A stretch of DNA of 41,906 nt from NCBI GenBank assembly GCA_009928855.1, contig SABV01000005.1, positions 1 through 41,906 of the forward strand, written 5' to 3'. The DNA is from Erysipelotrichia bacterium. Lineage in GTDB: Bacteria; Muiribacteriota; Ozemobacteria; Ozemobacterales; Ozemobacteraceae. Shown in pieces: positions 1 to 9,299 of the stretch (within the stretch, counting starts at the first letter, position 1; each line of letters opens with the position of its first letter). A program made the translations under genes and the position numbers. The notes beneath the pieces were generated by a model, which searched no databases, was not told where the DNA came from, and worked only from the letters and a program-made list of their open reading frames with translations.

Positions 1-48
1 ACAGGCAATTCACAAATAGAGACCGCTACCCAGGAGGTTAAATCATGA
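1..48 (+). CDS. C-terminal tail of an upstream gene (partial)
   Basis: The first reading frame is open from the left edge and stops at a TGA at 46-48 that overlaps the ATG of the next gene as ATGA. The other two forward frames stop earlier (TAG at 17-19, TAA at 39-41). The visible 15 residues are polar and carry no recognisable motif. An ATGA junction is typical of translational coupling, so this is probably the preceding gene of the efflux operon (an outer-membrane factor or a regulator would be usual), but its identity cannot be read from this fragment. Confidence 0.4.
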   Translation, partial: TGNSQIETATQEVKS

Positions 49-1226
49 CCGATCCCAAACCTGTAACCAGCAATAAACTTTCGAAACGTCGCTTTATCGG
101 GCCGGCAGTCGGTGTCGCGGGCCTGCTTTTTCTGATGATGTTTCAGGGCGGGTTCTTTGCAACCGGGCAGATTATGCCAGGTATTGTCGGCGAAAAAAAG
201 ACTGCCGAAGGCGAGACAATAACCATACAGCAAACGGTAAAAACAGATGACTACAAGGCAATTGGCACCGTCAGAAGCCGCAATGAAATAGACGTGGTGC
301 CGCGCATTATCGCCAGAATTCTCGAAATCAAAGTAAGAAGCGGCGACAAAGTAAAAAAGGGTGATATACTGGCAGTGCTTGACGCAAAAGACCTCACCGC
401 CGGAGTCTCACAGGGCCAGGAACAGCTCAGAGCAATGAACGCCTCGATCGGCGCAGCAGAAGAGCAGGTCAAGTCGGCAAGAGCAGCCTTAGAACTGGCA
501 ACCAAAGACATGGAAAGGGCCCGCACGCTGTTTGAAAAACAATCTATTTCTAAAAGAGATTACGAACAGGCAACGGCGGCATTCAGACAAGCTGAAGCTG
601 GTCTGCAGAGAGCAGTGCAACAAAAGCTGGCTGCCACAGCCCAGTCTGCCGCAGCTGGTCAGGCTATAAAGCAGGCAGAAGCGGGGCTTGGCTATGCCAC
701 AATTATAACCCCAATCGACGCTATTGTAGCAGAACGTCTTGCAGACCCGGGCGATCTTGGCAATCCGGCTTCTGTAATGCTCAGGCTATTTGACCCTGAC
801 AGTCTAATGCTCGAAATTCCGGTTCGAGAAGCCCTGGTCAAAGAAGTGATACTTGGCACAAAGGTCAGTTACAGTGTTCCATCGCTGGGCAAAACCTTTG
901 AGGGCACAGTCCGCGAAATCGTTCCATCAGTCGACCCCCGCACCAGAACCTTTCTGATCAAAGTCTGCATAGACAATTCTGTCGGATTGATGCCAGGCAT
1001 GTTTGGTATGATAAGCGTGCCGTTAAAGTCAGAAAAAAACGTCATAATTATTCCTGAATCTGCTATAATCAAAACCGGTCAGCTTGAGTCTGTAGTCGAA
1101 GTCGAAAATGGCAGGCTGTTGAGACGACAAATAAGAAGCATAGACGCAGGCAACGGCAACCGAGAAGTTGTATCTGGTCTTAATTCAGGGCAGGTCATAC
1201 TAAAAAACGGCAATTTCAGGGGCTAA
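45..1226 (+). CDS. RND-type efflux periplasmic adaptor (membrane fusion protein)
   Basis: 393 residues. An N-terminal hydrophobic segment at about residues 18-37 anchors the protein in the inner membrane. Next comes a lipoyl/barrel-sandwich half containing 'GTVRSRNEIDVVPRI' and 'VRSGDKVKKGDILAVLDAKD', then an Ala/Gln/Glu-rich alpha-helical hairpin (about 120-215), the second lipoyl half ('ATIITPIDAIVAERLADPGD') and a C-terminal beta-barrel with 'PGMFGMISVPL'. This is the usual order of the HlyD/AcrA/MdtA family, which links an inner-membrane pump to an outer-membrane channel. The start is fixed by AGGAGG at 32-37. No transporter gene follows: rubrerythrin is next, so the pump or channel must lie upstream of the window or elsewhere. 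Family call is firm; substrate is unknown. Confidence 0.9.
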   Translation: MTDPKPVTSNKLSKRRFIGPAVGVAGLLFLMMFQGGFFATGQIMPGIVGEKKTAEGETITIQQTVKTDDYKAIGTVRSRNEIDVVPRIIARILEIKVRSGDKVKKGDILAVLDAKDLTAGVSQGQEQLRAMNASIGAAEEQVKSARAALELATKDMERARTLFEKQSISKRDYEQATAAFRQAEAGLQRAVQQKLAATAQSAAAGQAIKQAEAGLGYATIITPIDAIVAERLADPGDLGNPASVMLRLFDPDSLMLEIPVREALVKEVILGTKVSYSVPSLGKTFEGTVREIVPSVDPRTRTFLIKVCIDNSVGLMPGMFGMISVPLKSEKNVIIIPESAIIKTGQLESVVEVENGRLLRRQIRSIDAGNGNREVVSGLNSGQVILKNGNFRG

Positions 1227-1262
1227 AGACAGCCCTTGCGCACTTCTGATCAAATAAACAAT

Positions 1263-1268
1263 GGAGGG
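1263..1268 (+). promoter_or_regulatory. Shine-Dalgarno site fixing the rubrerythrin start
   Basis: GGAGGG lies six bases before ATG 1275. It supports that start over an in-frame TTG at 1236, which has no such site. Confidence 0.75.
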
Positions 1269-1274
1269 AAACTT

Positions 1275-1868
1275 ATGAGTAAAGTATTAAAAGGCACTAA
1301 AACCGCTGAGAATCTGATGAAGGCATTTGCCGGTGAATCTCAGGCACGCAATCGCTACACTTATTATGCTTCTGTAGCCAAAAAAGAAGGTTTTCTGCAG
1401 ATTTCAAGCCTGTTTCTGGAAACAGCAGAAAACGAAAAAGAACATGCAAAGCTCTTTATGAAGCAACTTCTCAAGTATGGCATGAATGAAGAAGTTGTGG
1501 TAATCAACGATGCAGGTTATCCGGTTGTTTACGCCGACACCCTCAAAAATCTCGAATATGCAGCCAACGGCGAAAACGAAGAATGGACAACTCTTTACAA
1601 GAATTTTGCAGCAACAGCAAAGGCAGAAGGTTTTGACGACATAGCCGCCGTATTCACAAACGTGGGCAAAGTTGAAGAACGCCATGAAGCACGCTATCGC
1701 AAACTGCACGACAACGTCAAAAACCACACCGTTTTCAAAAAAGACGGCAAAGTTTTCTGGAAATGCAACAACTGCGGTCACATCATGGAAACCCTTGAAG
1801 CACCGCCAAAATGCCCGGTTTGCGAACATGGTCGCGAATATTTCGAACTCTGGACTGAAAACTACTGA
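1275..1868 (+). CDS. Rubrerythrin
   Basis: 197 residues. The N-terminal ferritin-like four-helix domain shows the di-iron ligand pattern (E21 in 'AFAGESQARNRY', 'ETAENEKEHAK', and 'VGKVEERHEARY' near residue 140). The C-terminal rubredoxin-like domain has two CxxC pairs (C164/C167 in 'CNNCGH' and C180/C183 in 'CPVC') for one Fe(SCys)4 centre. Rubrerythrins reduce hydrogen peroxide in the cytoplasm of anaerobes, taking electrons from rubredoxin or NAD(P)H oxidoreductases. Length and domain order are standard. A strong intrinsic terminator follows directly, so this gene closes its transcription unit. Confidence 0.96.
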   Translation: MSKVLKGTKTAENLMKAFAGESQARNRYTYYASVAKKEGFLQISSLFLETAENEKEHAKLFMKQLLKYGMNEEVVVINDAGYPVVYADTLKNLEYAANGENEEWTTLYKNFAATAKAEGFDDIAAVFTNVGKVEERHEARYRKLHDNVKNHTVFKKDGKVFWKCNNCGHIMETLEAPPKCPVCEHGREYFELWTENY

Positions 1869-1888
1869 TTTTGCCAGTAATTTTACCA

Positions 1889-1921
1889 GAAGCCGCCGGA
1901 ACAACCGGCGGCTTCTTTTTT
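1889..1921 (+). terminator. Intrinsic terminator after rubrerythrin
   Basis: A perfect 11-bp GC-rich stem (1889-1899 with 1905-1915) closes a 5-base AACAA loop and is followed by six T residues. It separates the rubrerythrin unit from the first receptor phosphatase gene only 25 bases downstream. Confidence 0.9.
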
Positions 1922-1930
1922 AGTGCTTTA

Positions 1931-1939
1931 TGTTAGAAT
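1931..1939 (+). promoter_or_regulatory. Putative extended -10 promoter of A1 (leaderless start)
   Basis: TG-T-TAGAAT is an extended -10 match (5 of 6 to TATAAT plus the TG). The hexamer ends six bases before ATG 1946, so transcription would start at or next to the A of the start codon. No Shine-Dalgarno site precedes ATG 1946, which agrees with a leaderless mRNA. The -35 region is poor and lies in the preceding terminator. Confidence 0.45.
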
Positions 1940-1945
1940 TAATTC

Positions 1946-4903
1946 ATGAGCAAGCCCGGCGAACCTAAAAGCATTTTTTCCAGGTTTCGTTTACTAACCT
2001 GGCTGGGCGCTTTTTTCTGTTTTTTTCTGGTGCCACTGCTGCTGACAAACGAAGGTCTGAGCAGCATGCTGCGTATTCGCTGCGCAACAGAACAAGAAAA
2101 AATCTTCAGCCAGATGGACAACCATCTCAATTTTCTGATTCAGCACGCAGACGAACCGCGCTATTTTCACCAGCTCATGAAAAATGCTTTCAATAAGGCC
2201 ATTTTAAGCAATGCCCCGCAACAGAGCATCGAAAAAAGCATCAAATGGTTTAAAAACCGTTTTCCCGGGTCTTGCAAATTTATCGTATGGAATGACAGAG
2301 GCCGCGTAATAGAACGGCTAACCGATGAAAAAAGTTATAAATACATTGTCAACAATCTCAGAATATTTTTTAGCATAATTGCCGAGCACTGCCGGGAAAA
2401 TCCGCCGGGATCTCCCGAAATTCTGCCAATTGTCGAAAAAAGAATAAACCTTTTCAGATCTTATCTTGGACGCTTTCTTGTGCCATCCCATCTGGCATTT
2501 CCTTTTCGGGTCGGAGAATACGGTCGTTGCATAATGGCGAACACGAGCGACAACTTTCCGCTTTTCTGGTTCGATTCGCGAGATGAGCTTACGGTTCTAT
2601 GCTTTATAAGGCCTCCTCGGCAATATAATGCAGGCGTCAAACATGCCATTGAAATACTGAACAGAGAAAACTCCCCGATCACCACAGGCTTTATCGATCT
2701 TCGCAGGTTAAGTAAAGATTTGCCAGGCTTCAGTAATGATGAACAGCGCCTGCTGATTATCGAACTCGGAAAGTTTGAAAACGCCGCCCTGCCCCATCGC
2801 AATACCGCCAGTCATCTGATTTCTTTTAAGTTTTTAACACCTGATCTGCGTGGTTTTTGCATAACAGACAAACAGCAGCTTAAAATCGGCTACCCTGACC
2901 AGGTAAGAATAAAAACCTTCAGCAAAATAGGCGCGGCTCTCATAGTGCTGCTTTTTATCGCATATTGTCGCAGTCTGCGGCTGCCGGCGACAGCTTTTTC
3001 GATCAGAACCCGCATTGCATTTCTCTTCATCTACGCAAACGGGCTTCCGCTAATGATTCTGGGAACCATCGGCTATGAATATCTGCAACAACGAGGGCAT
3101 TCGCTAACACAAGAAACTCACAGGCAAAACAGTCGCATAATACAAGAGGTAGATGCCGGCTACCAGCTTTACCTAAAAAATCTCGCCTTAAAAGCGAGAC
3201 AACAAACAGCAGGCTTCAAGAACAAGTTCTTAGAGCGGCTTCCAGACAAAACAGACGCAGACGAACTACAAAAAATTCTCAGCAACCTCGATGCAAATGA
3301 AATTTACGTATTTGATGCCGGCGGTGAGACTCTTATCAGCTGTAGAAACAATCACCGGGCAACCTCGCAGACTTTTATGCGCATGTATGCGGCGAGCACC
3401 ATAGACTTTGCCAATCAGAATGAAACATTCGACGCACTGCGAAAGAGTGAAAAAACAGAGACACATCTGGCCAAAACAAGCACTCTGATAGTAAGTCAGG
3501 TCGGAGTATTACAGACACATCTTCTTTCGAGATTAGAACGAATCGACACATACACATTCGGCATAGAAAATAAAATGTGTTTTGCCGCTCTTCTCGGCAA
3601 CCGCAAGGCGCGCAAGTTCCATTCGTTAATGATGATTTCATGGCGCAAAGAAGACACCCAGGCGGCATACGCCCGCGAACAGATACAGCGTTTCGGCAGA
3701 AACTCTGAGGGCATTTTCCTTGCAGGCATGGCCAAACATAACGGCGCAATACTTTGCAAGAACGACTTTGAAAACAAAAGTCTGAGAAAAACCCTGCAAA
3801 AAGCGATCAATCTTCAATATGCCCACGAAAACTTCGTTACATCAGACGGTAAAAATTATTTGCTGACGGCCATAGCCGGTCGCCAGATGGAAAACATCGC
3901 GCTGGCCGCAGTTATGCCCGCAGATTTTATCAATCTGGATATTCAGGCCGCCAGAAATCGGATTTTATTACTGGTTTTCGTGAGCATGCTGATTATTGGC
4001 GGCATTATCACAGCGTTATCAAGGCATTTCATTAGGCCGCTGCGAGAACTTGCAGAAGCCGTAAGGCAGATCGGCAGACAAAATTTTGCGCACCGCGTTT
4101 CTATTGATAGTGGCGACGAATTTGATGAACTTGGCAAGGTTTTTAATACCACCATTGAAGGTATGGCAGAACTCGCAATAGGTAAAATAGTTCAGGAGGC
4201 TCTTTTGCCGCCGGAAAATTACACCGCCAACAACCTGCGCATATTTGCCAGAACCGCCACAATGACCAAACTTGGCGGCGATTACTTTGATTTTTTTAAG
4301 CTGCCGGGCAACAAAACGGGCATATTCATGGGTGATGTTGCCGGGCACGGCATTCCGGCAGCGCTGATTATGGCAATGGCAAAAAGCACGGTAACAATCA
4401 ACAGCAAGACGCTGCTTGAACCGGCCCAGATGATCACAGCATTACACGGGATGCTTTACCGGCTGAAGCATGGAAACTTCAAGCGCATGATGACCTGCCA
4501 ATATGCGCTCATAGACGACATCTCTGGTGAGTGCATAATTTCCAATGCAGGTCACTGTTTTCCAATAATTGTATCTGCCGATGCACGCGAATCACGATTT
4601 GAAGAAATGATCAGCACCCCTGTCGGCATAGCTCGCAAAGCGATCTACGACAATCGAAAACTCAGCCTGAAACCAGGCGAAACGATGATTTTGTATAGCG
4701 ATGGCATGATAGAAGCCACAAATTCTGCCGGAGTGCCTTATGGCGTCGAGCGACTTCTTAAACTGGCGCGACATGGCTGGCATTCTGATCTTCAGCAGTA
4801 TTATCAGAATCTTTTTCAGGCCAACCACGCATGGGCTGCTAAAGCAGAGGACGACATAACAATAGTGCTTGTGAGACTGGCGCCGGAGGTCGAAAATGTC
4901 TAA
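1946..4903 (+). CDS. A1: membrane receptor phosphatase (HAMP-SpoIIE/PP2C), type A
   Basis: 985 residues. Membrane segments are predicted at about 17-35, 329-343, 359-377 and 673-693. The two loops between segments 1-2 and 3-4 would be extracytoplasmic, followed by HAMP (about 694-745) and a cytoplasmic SpoIIE/RsbU-type PP2C domain. Metal-site acids are present: D779 in 'GGDYFDFF', D797 in 'GDVAGHG', D919 in 'YSDG' and D969-D970 in 'DDIT'; 'NAGHCFP' is also intact. The enzyme should be active on phosphoserine/threonine, in this family usually on a STAS-domain anti-sigma antagonist. Type-A marks in the first loop are 'FIVWNDRGRVIERLTDE' and 'FRSYLG'. It overlaps B1 by 8 bases. Ligand and target are unknown. 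Confidence 0.9.
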   Translation: MSKPGEPKSIFSRFRLLTWLGAFFCFFLVPLLLTNEGLSSMLRIRCATEQEKIFSQMDNHLNFLIQHADEPRYFHQLMKNAFNKAILSNAPQQSIEKSIKWFKNRFPGSCKFIVWNDRGRVIERLTDEKSYKYIVNNLRIFFSIIAEHCRENPPGSPEILPIVEKRINLFRSYLGRFLVPSHLAFPFRVGEYGRCIMANTSDNFPLFWFDSRDELTVLCFIRPPRQYNAGVKHAIEILNRENSPITTGFIDLRRLSKDLPGFSNDEQRLLIIELGKFENAALPHRNTASHLISFKFLTPDLRGFCITDKQQLKIGYPDQVRIKTFSKIGAALIVLLFIAYCRSLRLPATAFSIRTRIAFLFIYANGLPLMILGTIGYEYLQQRGHSLTQETHRQNSRIIQEVDAGYQLYLKNLALKARQQTAGFKNKFLERLPDKTDADELQKILSNLDANEIYVFDAGGETLISCRNNHRATSQTFMRMYAASTIDFANQNETFDALRKSEKTETHLAKTSTLIVSQVGVLQTHLLSRLERIDTYTFGIENKMCFAALLGNRKARKFHSLMMISWRKEDTQAAYAREQIQRFGRNSEGIFLAGMAKHNGAILCKNDFENKSLRKTLQKAINLQYAHENFVTSDGKNYLLTAIAGRQMENIALAAVMPADFINLDIQAARNRILLLVFVSMLIIGGIITALSRHFIRPLRELAEAVRQIGRQNFAHRVSIDSGDEFDELGKVFNTTIEGMAELAIGKIVQEALLPPENYTANNLRIFARTATMTKLGGDYFDFFKLPGNKTGIFMGDVAGHGIPAALIMAMAKSTVTINSKTLLEPAQMITALHGMLYRLKHGNFKRMMTCQYALIDDISGECIISNAGHCFPIIVSADARESRFEEMISTPVGIARKAIYDNRKLSLKPGETMILYSDGMIEATNSAGVPYGVERLLKLARHGWHSDLQQYYQNLFQANHAWAAKAEDDITIVLVRLAPEVENV

Positions 4904-7844
4904 AAGCAGCCTGTCTATAAGAATATTAAAATGGGCATTACGAATATTCATTTTTTTGCTGATTCCGATGCTGATGATTTACTTCGGCTTAAAGCAGATA
5001 GAAAATCTGCGCCACCAGAACCAGCTTAAGATTCTTGAGCAAAAGTTGGAAAGCGCCCTGCCAAGCTTTGAAGCCTGCGCTGATACCGAAGCATTTCTGG
5101 CGAGAACTTTTCGCGAAGCATTTTACAATGCCATCAACAATGACAGCTGCAAAGTATTCGCCACCTACCACCAGCGTCTCAATAAAAAATTCGACTACAT
5201 TCTCTGGAACGGTAACGGGAAAATTCTCGCAAACACTCTTAAGAGCGTCAGATTAGAAGGAAACGAGCGATTAGCCTGGCAGACAATAAGCGAATTGTTC
5301 AGCAAAAAGAAAGAACAGTGCAACGAAGAGGAATCAGCAAACCTGCGACGTATTTTCGGGCCGCAAATTGCAATAACAGCTATCACAGACTGCCGATCGC
5401 CTGATAACATCCGCCTGCTTCGCAATGACAGCATCGGTGAGCGGCCGTTAGCCTGGATATGCAGTGCAAAGGGGTTAACTGCAATCATTTTTGTCAAGCA
5501 AGAAGTTTTGCATGAAAAAATAGGGCTGAAATATTATGTATGTCACAAGCAACCAGACAAGAAGCGCTTCAAGCTTGGTTTTATACAAAACGGAAAACCG
5601 ACAACAATTTCGGCATTACCTGATGAGCATGAAGCCCTGCAAATTTTGCAGCGTTGTAATCTTTTGAACAGGCAAAACTTTGAAAGCCAACACGCGATTT
5701 ACTTCTCCAGGCTCATAGAAGATAATCTGACAGTTTTCGCCTGGGCTGAAAAGACAAAAGTTTTGGCTACAAATGATAGTTATGGGGCAATATCAGCCAT
5801 CACTATTTTTCTGTTTATGCTGCCATGGGTTTATATCAGCTTAAAATCTGCGGTCAATGGCATGCCGTTACAATTATCGATTTCATGTAAACTGGGGCTG
5901 CTTTTTGTTTATTCAAATGGTCTGCCCCTGATCATGCTGTTTTTCGTCGGCTATGACTTTATCAACCAGAAACAATTCAGTCTTTTCGACGAAATACACG
6001 AACGCGGCACACTTCTGCTGCAAAACCTTGATGAACGGCTTGAATCAGAGCATGCCATGCAGATAATCAAGTTAGAAAAAGCGATAGAAAAGCTTAAAAG
6101 CTTTACTGACGGCAAAAGTCTGACACCTTCCATCTACGGCAAATTCGTGACAGAACTTTGCCGGGGAGATAAAGAAGACGTCGGCATGCGCATTTATCTG
6201 GTCGCAAGCGAAGCCAACCTTTTTGGCACAGAAGAGTCGCTTTATATCGACGACCAGCGCCACATTATTTCCAAAGAAAAAGCTAGAACCATTGGGCAAA
6301 AAAAAGCTGATGAAATAATGGTTATAAACAAGCTTGGCAAGTTTATTCTTTCGGGAGTCAACGGTAAGGTGAGCGATTCGCGCAGTTCAACCGAAGTCGA
6401 GCTCATTGCCGAATCAGCTGTGCAAAAACCTCTGGTGGAAGTAAGGCATGATTTTCTTGCAGCCAACGGGAAAATTACGGATTGGGGTCTGGGTACTAAC
6501 AAAAGCCCATCATACACAAAACTGATTGCGGGCAAAGACAGTAAGGAATACGACTACTTATTAATTACAAACTGGGGAATCGATACCCTTGAAGAGGCCT
6601 ACCTCAGGCGTCATTTTCTCAGCGCCAATCGTAATATTAACGAATTACAGATATGTCTGAGCAATGAAGAAAACAACCTGTTTTTTCCGACAGAAACTGC
6701 TAACAGAGTAGAATTGCGGGCATACGTAAACAATTTTACCCGAAAGCCTTGTGAGTCACGGCAATTTATCGAAATAAACAATCGTGAATATCTGATAATG
6801 GGCTTTCGCGGCAAATATTTAGAAAACTTCGTTTTATTTGCGCTGTACCCGGTTGACGCCGTCAAAAAGAAGGTTTTTCACGAACAAAAGATACTGGTCA
6901 CGGCAGGCATACTGTCAGTGCTGCTGACCCTGCTTCTTGGGCGGCTTCTCTCGCACAGCTTTCTTTTTCCACTGCAGAAACTTGCTATGGGTGCTGAAGC
7001 AATCAGAAAACGCGATTTTGCATTAAGACTACCAGAACTTGGACGCGATGAATTCGGCGAAATAGCACATATTTTCAACGAAACCATGGTCGATCTTGAA
7101 GAGTTAAAAATCGCCGGTGTTGTTCAAGAGCACCTGCTTCCGCATGAACTACCACAATGCAGTCGCTGCAGCATTTATGGAAAGATCGTTTCGACAGGAG
7201 ATCTTGGTGGCGGCTATTTCGATTATTTTAACACGTCTCCGGGCAGATTCAGTGCCATGGTCGGCAACGCAAGTGGCAAGGGCGCAGCTGCAGCACTAAT
7301 TATGGCCATAGTAAAAGCTGGCATCATGCAATCGCCTGAGCAACTCGAAAAGCCAGCAGATCTGGCACTGCGAATTCACGAATTGATCATGGCCGCAAGC
7401 AAAGACGTGCAAAAAGCCATGGCTTTTCAGTATATAAACATTGCAGAAGAAGATGGCATCGCAAACCTCTGCCTGGCTGGTGGTAACCCGGCTCTCTTAA
7501 TCAACTCCGAAACGGGCAGTGCAAAAACAATCGAAACATCTGATTATATGCTTGGCGTGCCTGAAGCCTCAGAGTTCAGCTCATACCAGCTTAAACTGTC
7601 TGCAGGCGAAGCGATAATACTTTACAGCGATGGAGCTGCAGAAGCCCAAAGCAATACTGGCGACAGGTCTGGCCTGGCAACCCTGCAGAAACTGGCCATA
7701 AAAGCATATGATCCTGATCCGGCTATATACTGTGAAAAGCTTCTTAAGGCGCATCCTGATTTTACAGGTCAAAAACCGCTCGAACAGAACATGACGATAC
7801 TGATCATAACCTTTAACAAAGCTCTGTCAGCTAACACTGTCTGA
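4896..7844 (+). CDS. B1: degenerate HAMP-SpoIIE/PP2C receptor, probable pseudophosphatase, type B
   Basis: 982 residues with the same architecture as its neighbours: membrane segments at about 12-32, 298-316, 332-352 and 666-690, then HAMP and a PP2C-like domain. The catalytic motifs are eroded. 'GGDYxD' reads GGGYFD (Asp to Gly at 773), 'GDVAGHG' reads GNASGKG (Asp to Asn at 791) and the terminal 'DDxT' reads QNMT (964-965). Only D912 in 'YSDG' of the usual metal ligands remains, and the NAG motif is LAGGNP. The frame is open end to end, so this is not a pseudogene. It likely acts as a regulatory partner of A1, with which it is translationally coupled (8-base overlap; GGAGGT at 4885-4890). 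Type-B marks: 'RIFGPQ' in the first loop and 'DWGLGTN' in the second. Its 3' end overlaps the converging membrane gene by 18 bases. Confidence 0.88.
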   Translation: MSKSSLSIRILKWALRIFIFLLIPMLMIYFGLKQIENLRHQNQLKILEQKLESALPSFEACADTEAFLARTFREAFYNAINNDSCKVFATYHQRLNKKFDYILWNGNGKILANTLKSVRLEGNERLAWQTISELFSKKKEQCNEEESANLRRIFGPQIAITAITDCRSPDNIRLLRNDSIGERPLAWICSAKGLTAIIFVKQEVLHEKIGLKYYVCHKQPDKKRFKLGFIQNGKPTTISALPDEHEALQILQRCNLLNRQNFESQHAIYFSRLIEDNLTVFAWAEKTKVLATNDSYGAISAITIFLFMLPWVYISLKSAVNGMPLQLSISCKLGLLFVYSNGLPLIMLFFVGYDFINQKQFSLFDEIHERGTLLLQNLDERLESEHAMQIIKLEKAIEKLKSFTDGKSLTPSIYGKFVTELCRGDKEDVGMRIYLVASEANLFGTEESLYIDDQRHIISKEKARTIGQKKADEIMVINKLGKFILSGVNGKVSDSRSSTEVELIAESAVQKPLVEVRHDFLAANGKITDWGLGTNKSPSYTKLIAGKDSKEYDYLLITNWGIDTLEEAYLRRHFLSANRNINELQICLSNEENNLFFPTETANRVELRAYVNNFTRKPCESRQFIEINNREYLIMGFRGKYLENFVLFALYPVDAVKKKVFHEQKILVTAGILSVLLTLLLGRLLSHSFLFPLQKLAMGAEAIRKRDFALRLPELGRDEFGEIAHIFNETMVDLEELKIAGVVQEHLLPHELPQCSRCSIYGKIVSTGDLGGGYFDYFNTSPGRFSAMVGNASGKGAAAALIMAIVKAGIMQSPEQLEKPADLALRIHELIMAASKDVQKAMAFQYINIAEEDGIANLCLAGGNPALLINSETGSAKTIETSDYMLGVPEASEFSSYQLKLSAGEAIILYSDGAAEAQSNTGDRSGLATLQKLAIKAYDPDPAIYCEKLLKAHPDFTGQKPLEQNMTILIITFNKALSANTV

Positions 7845-9029
7845 TTGAGCTTCGTCTTTTTCAGACTCAGGCTGTGACCTGCTGATACTGAAAACAAAGC
7901 CCGCCAGGAGCATAACAAAAGAAACAGCCATAAGAATGCCAGCCCATGCCAGTCTTGACAAACCAGAGGCATAGGAGACGGCATAATTTGCGCCTCTTAA
8001 CATCTGCCAGCCAGAATACCAGCAACATACTACCCCTGTCACACATGCATTAAAGGCATTATTACGAGTAACCCATGTCACAATCAGGCCGGCAAAAAGA
8101 AGCAGATGATTTATAATAACCGGCAGATTAAAAACTGGCGAAGTAAGCATAACAAGTATAACAAACACCAGCATTATAATGCTGTCGGCCACATTCAGGT
8201 CATGGTCGGTCTTTATGAGGTGGCGCCATAATGTCTGGGCAAAAAACGCCGCTCCAAGCAGCCACGGCGCAATTACAGCACCAACAGGAATAGTTGAAAC
8301 AGCCGCATGACAAGAACCAGACATCAGGTTTAAAAACATTTGCAGTGGCAGAAGAATGAATGGAAAAATAATCAACCAGCGCCAAAAGCTGGTTTCGTTA
8401 CCAAGATATTCATTGGCACTAGAAACATTGAGCTGATTATTTTTCCAGTTTTCGATAATGAGCGGCAGGTGAATAAGCCCGGCAATCAACCATAATGAAT
8501 AAAAAACATAAGAGCCGTCAAAATAACCGAAGCTTTCTCTGCCGATCGAATCAACCAGAAAATATGCAATTTTAGGAGAAACCCAGACAAGAATAAATGC
8601 CGCAAGCACGTAGAAAATGCGGTTTCTATAGACTGTCAAAGCAAGCACCTTAACAACCGCAGCAAACTTTATAATTGCCAGCACAATGTAAATAGTCGTG
8701 GCAATACCGCCGACCATGGCATTAAGACCCGAAATGCGAACCTGATAAAAAGTCAGATCACCCAGAAAAAGCAGTACAAAAACAAGCAGCAACTTGCCGT
8801 GTTCAGGCTGAATACGCTTTTTAAGAAGATATAAAGCCATCCCGATCATAACTATTTCGTAGAGATTCTGTATGGCAAAAAAACCACTTATAGTCAAAAC
8901 AGAAACCTTGCCGGTCTCAAGTTCTGAGCCGACGAGATAGAGCCCTGCAAGCATCAAAACGACGCTTAGCAGGTATAACGGGTTGTTTTTGCGAAACCAG
9001 CCGGCGATGCTTGCAATCTCAGCAGTCAT
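7827..9029 (-). CDS. Polytopic inner-membrane protein of unknown function
   Basis: 400 residues, mostly hydrophobic, with about 11-12 predicted membrane-spanning segments spread from residue 18 to near 385 and a charged C-terminal tail rich in Ser, Glu and Asp. I do not recognise a family, and no catalytic or transport signature is evident; Cys is sparse and there are few conserved-looking polar residues within the segments. The start at 9029 is supported by GGAGGT (complement of 9035-9040). It is the only minus-strand gene within the receptor-phosphatase region, converging on B1 (18-base overlap) and divergent from A2. A role with the receptors is possible from position only. Confidence 0.75.
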   Translation of the reverse strand: MTAEIASIAGWFRKNNPLYLLSVVLMLAGLYLVGSELETGKVSVLTISGFFAIQNLYEIVMIGMALYLLKKRIQPEHGKLLLVFVLLFLGDLTFYQVRISGLNAMVGGIATTIYIVLAIIKFAAVVKVLALTVYRNRIFYVLAAFILVWVSPKIAYFLVDSIGRESFGYFDGSYVFYSLWLIAGLIHLPLIIENWKNNQLNVSSANEYLGNETSFWRWLIIFPFILLPLQMFLNLMSGSCHAAVSTIPVGAVIAPWLLGAAFFAQTLWRHLIKTDHDLNVADSIIMLVFVILVMLTSPVFNLPVIINHLLLFAGLIVTWVTRNNAFNACVTGVVCCWYSGWQMLRGANYAVSYASGLSRLAWAGILMAVSFVMLLAGFVFSISRSQPESEKDEAQSDSVS

Positions 9030-9228
9030 AATCCACCTCCATGTTATGTAAAAATAAAACAGGTAAAATCAATGTGCATTCAACCAGCTGAGCAAAAGAG
9101 GTGCCATCACATAAAATCGCTGTCAATGCGATAACTGATTTGCGTGGTGCGTCAGAAACGCCTATTTCGAGACAGTTCTGGCGCACAATTCATGACTGTA
9201 AAAACTCGTTGATTGCTTCACTTCGTTT

Positions 9229-9257
9229 TTGCGAAATCTACGGGTTTGCTGTATTCT
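9229..9257 (+). promoter_or_regulatory. Putative sigma-70-like promoter for the A2-B2-A3-B3 operon
   Basis: TTGCGA (9229-9234) and TATTCT (9252-9257), each 4 of 6 to consensus, are separated by exactly 17 bases, 43 bases before ATG 9300. The 270-base gap 9030-9299 otherwise holds the divergent start region of the minus-strand membrane gene and nothing else I can support. Motif match only. Confidence 0.4.
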
Positions 9258-9299
9258 ATATGCGAGGTACAGGCGATTTATCCGGGCAGCAAGGATTTT

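Noticed and set aside
1404-1904. Minus-strand open frame of 166 residues
   Set aside because: Opposite rubrerythrin; Phe/Cys-rich shadow composition.
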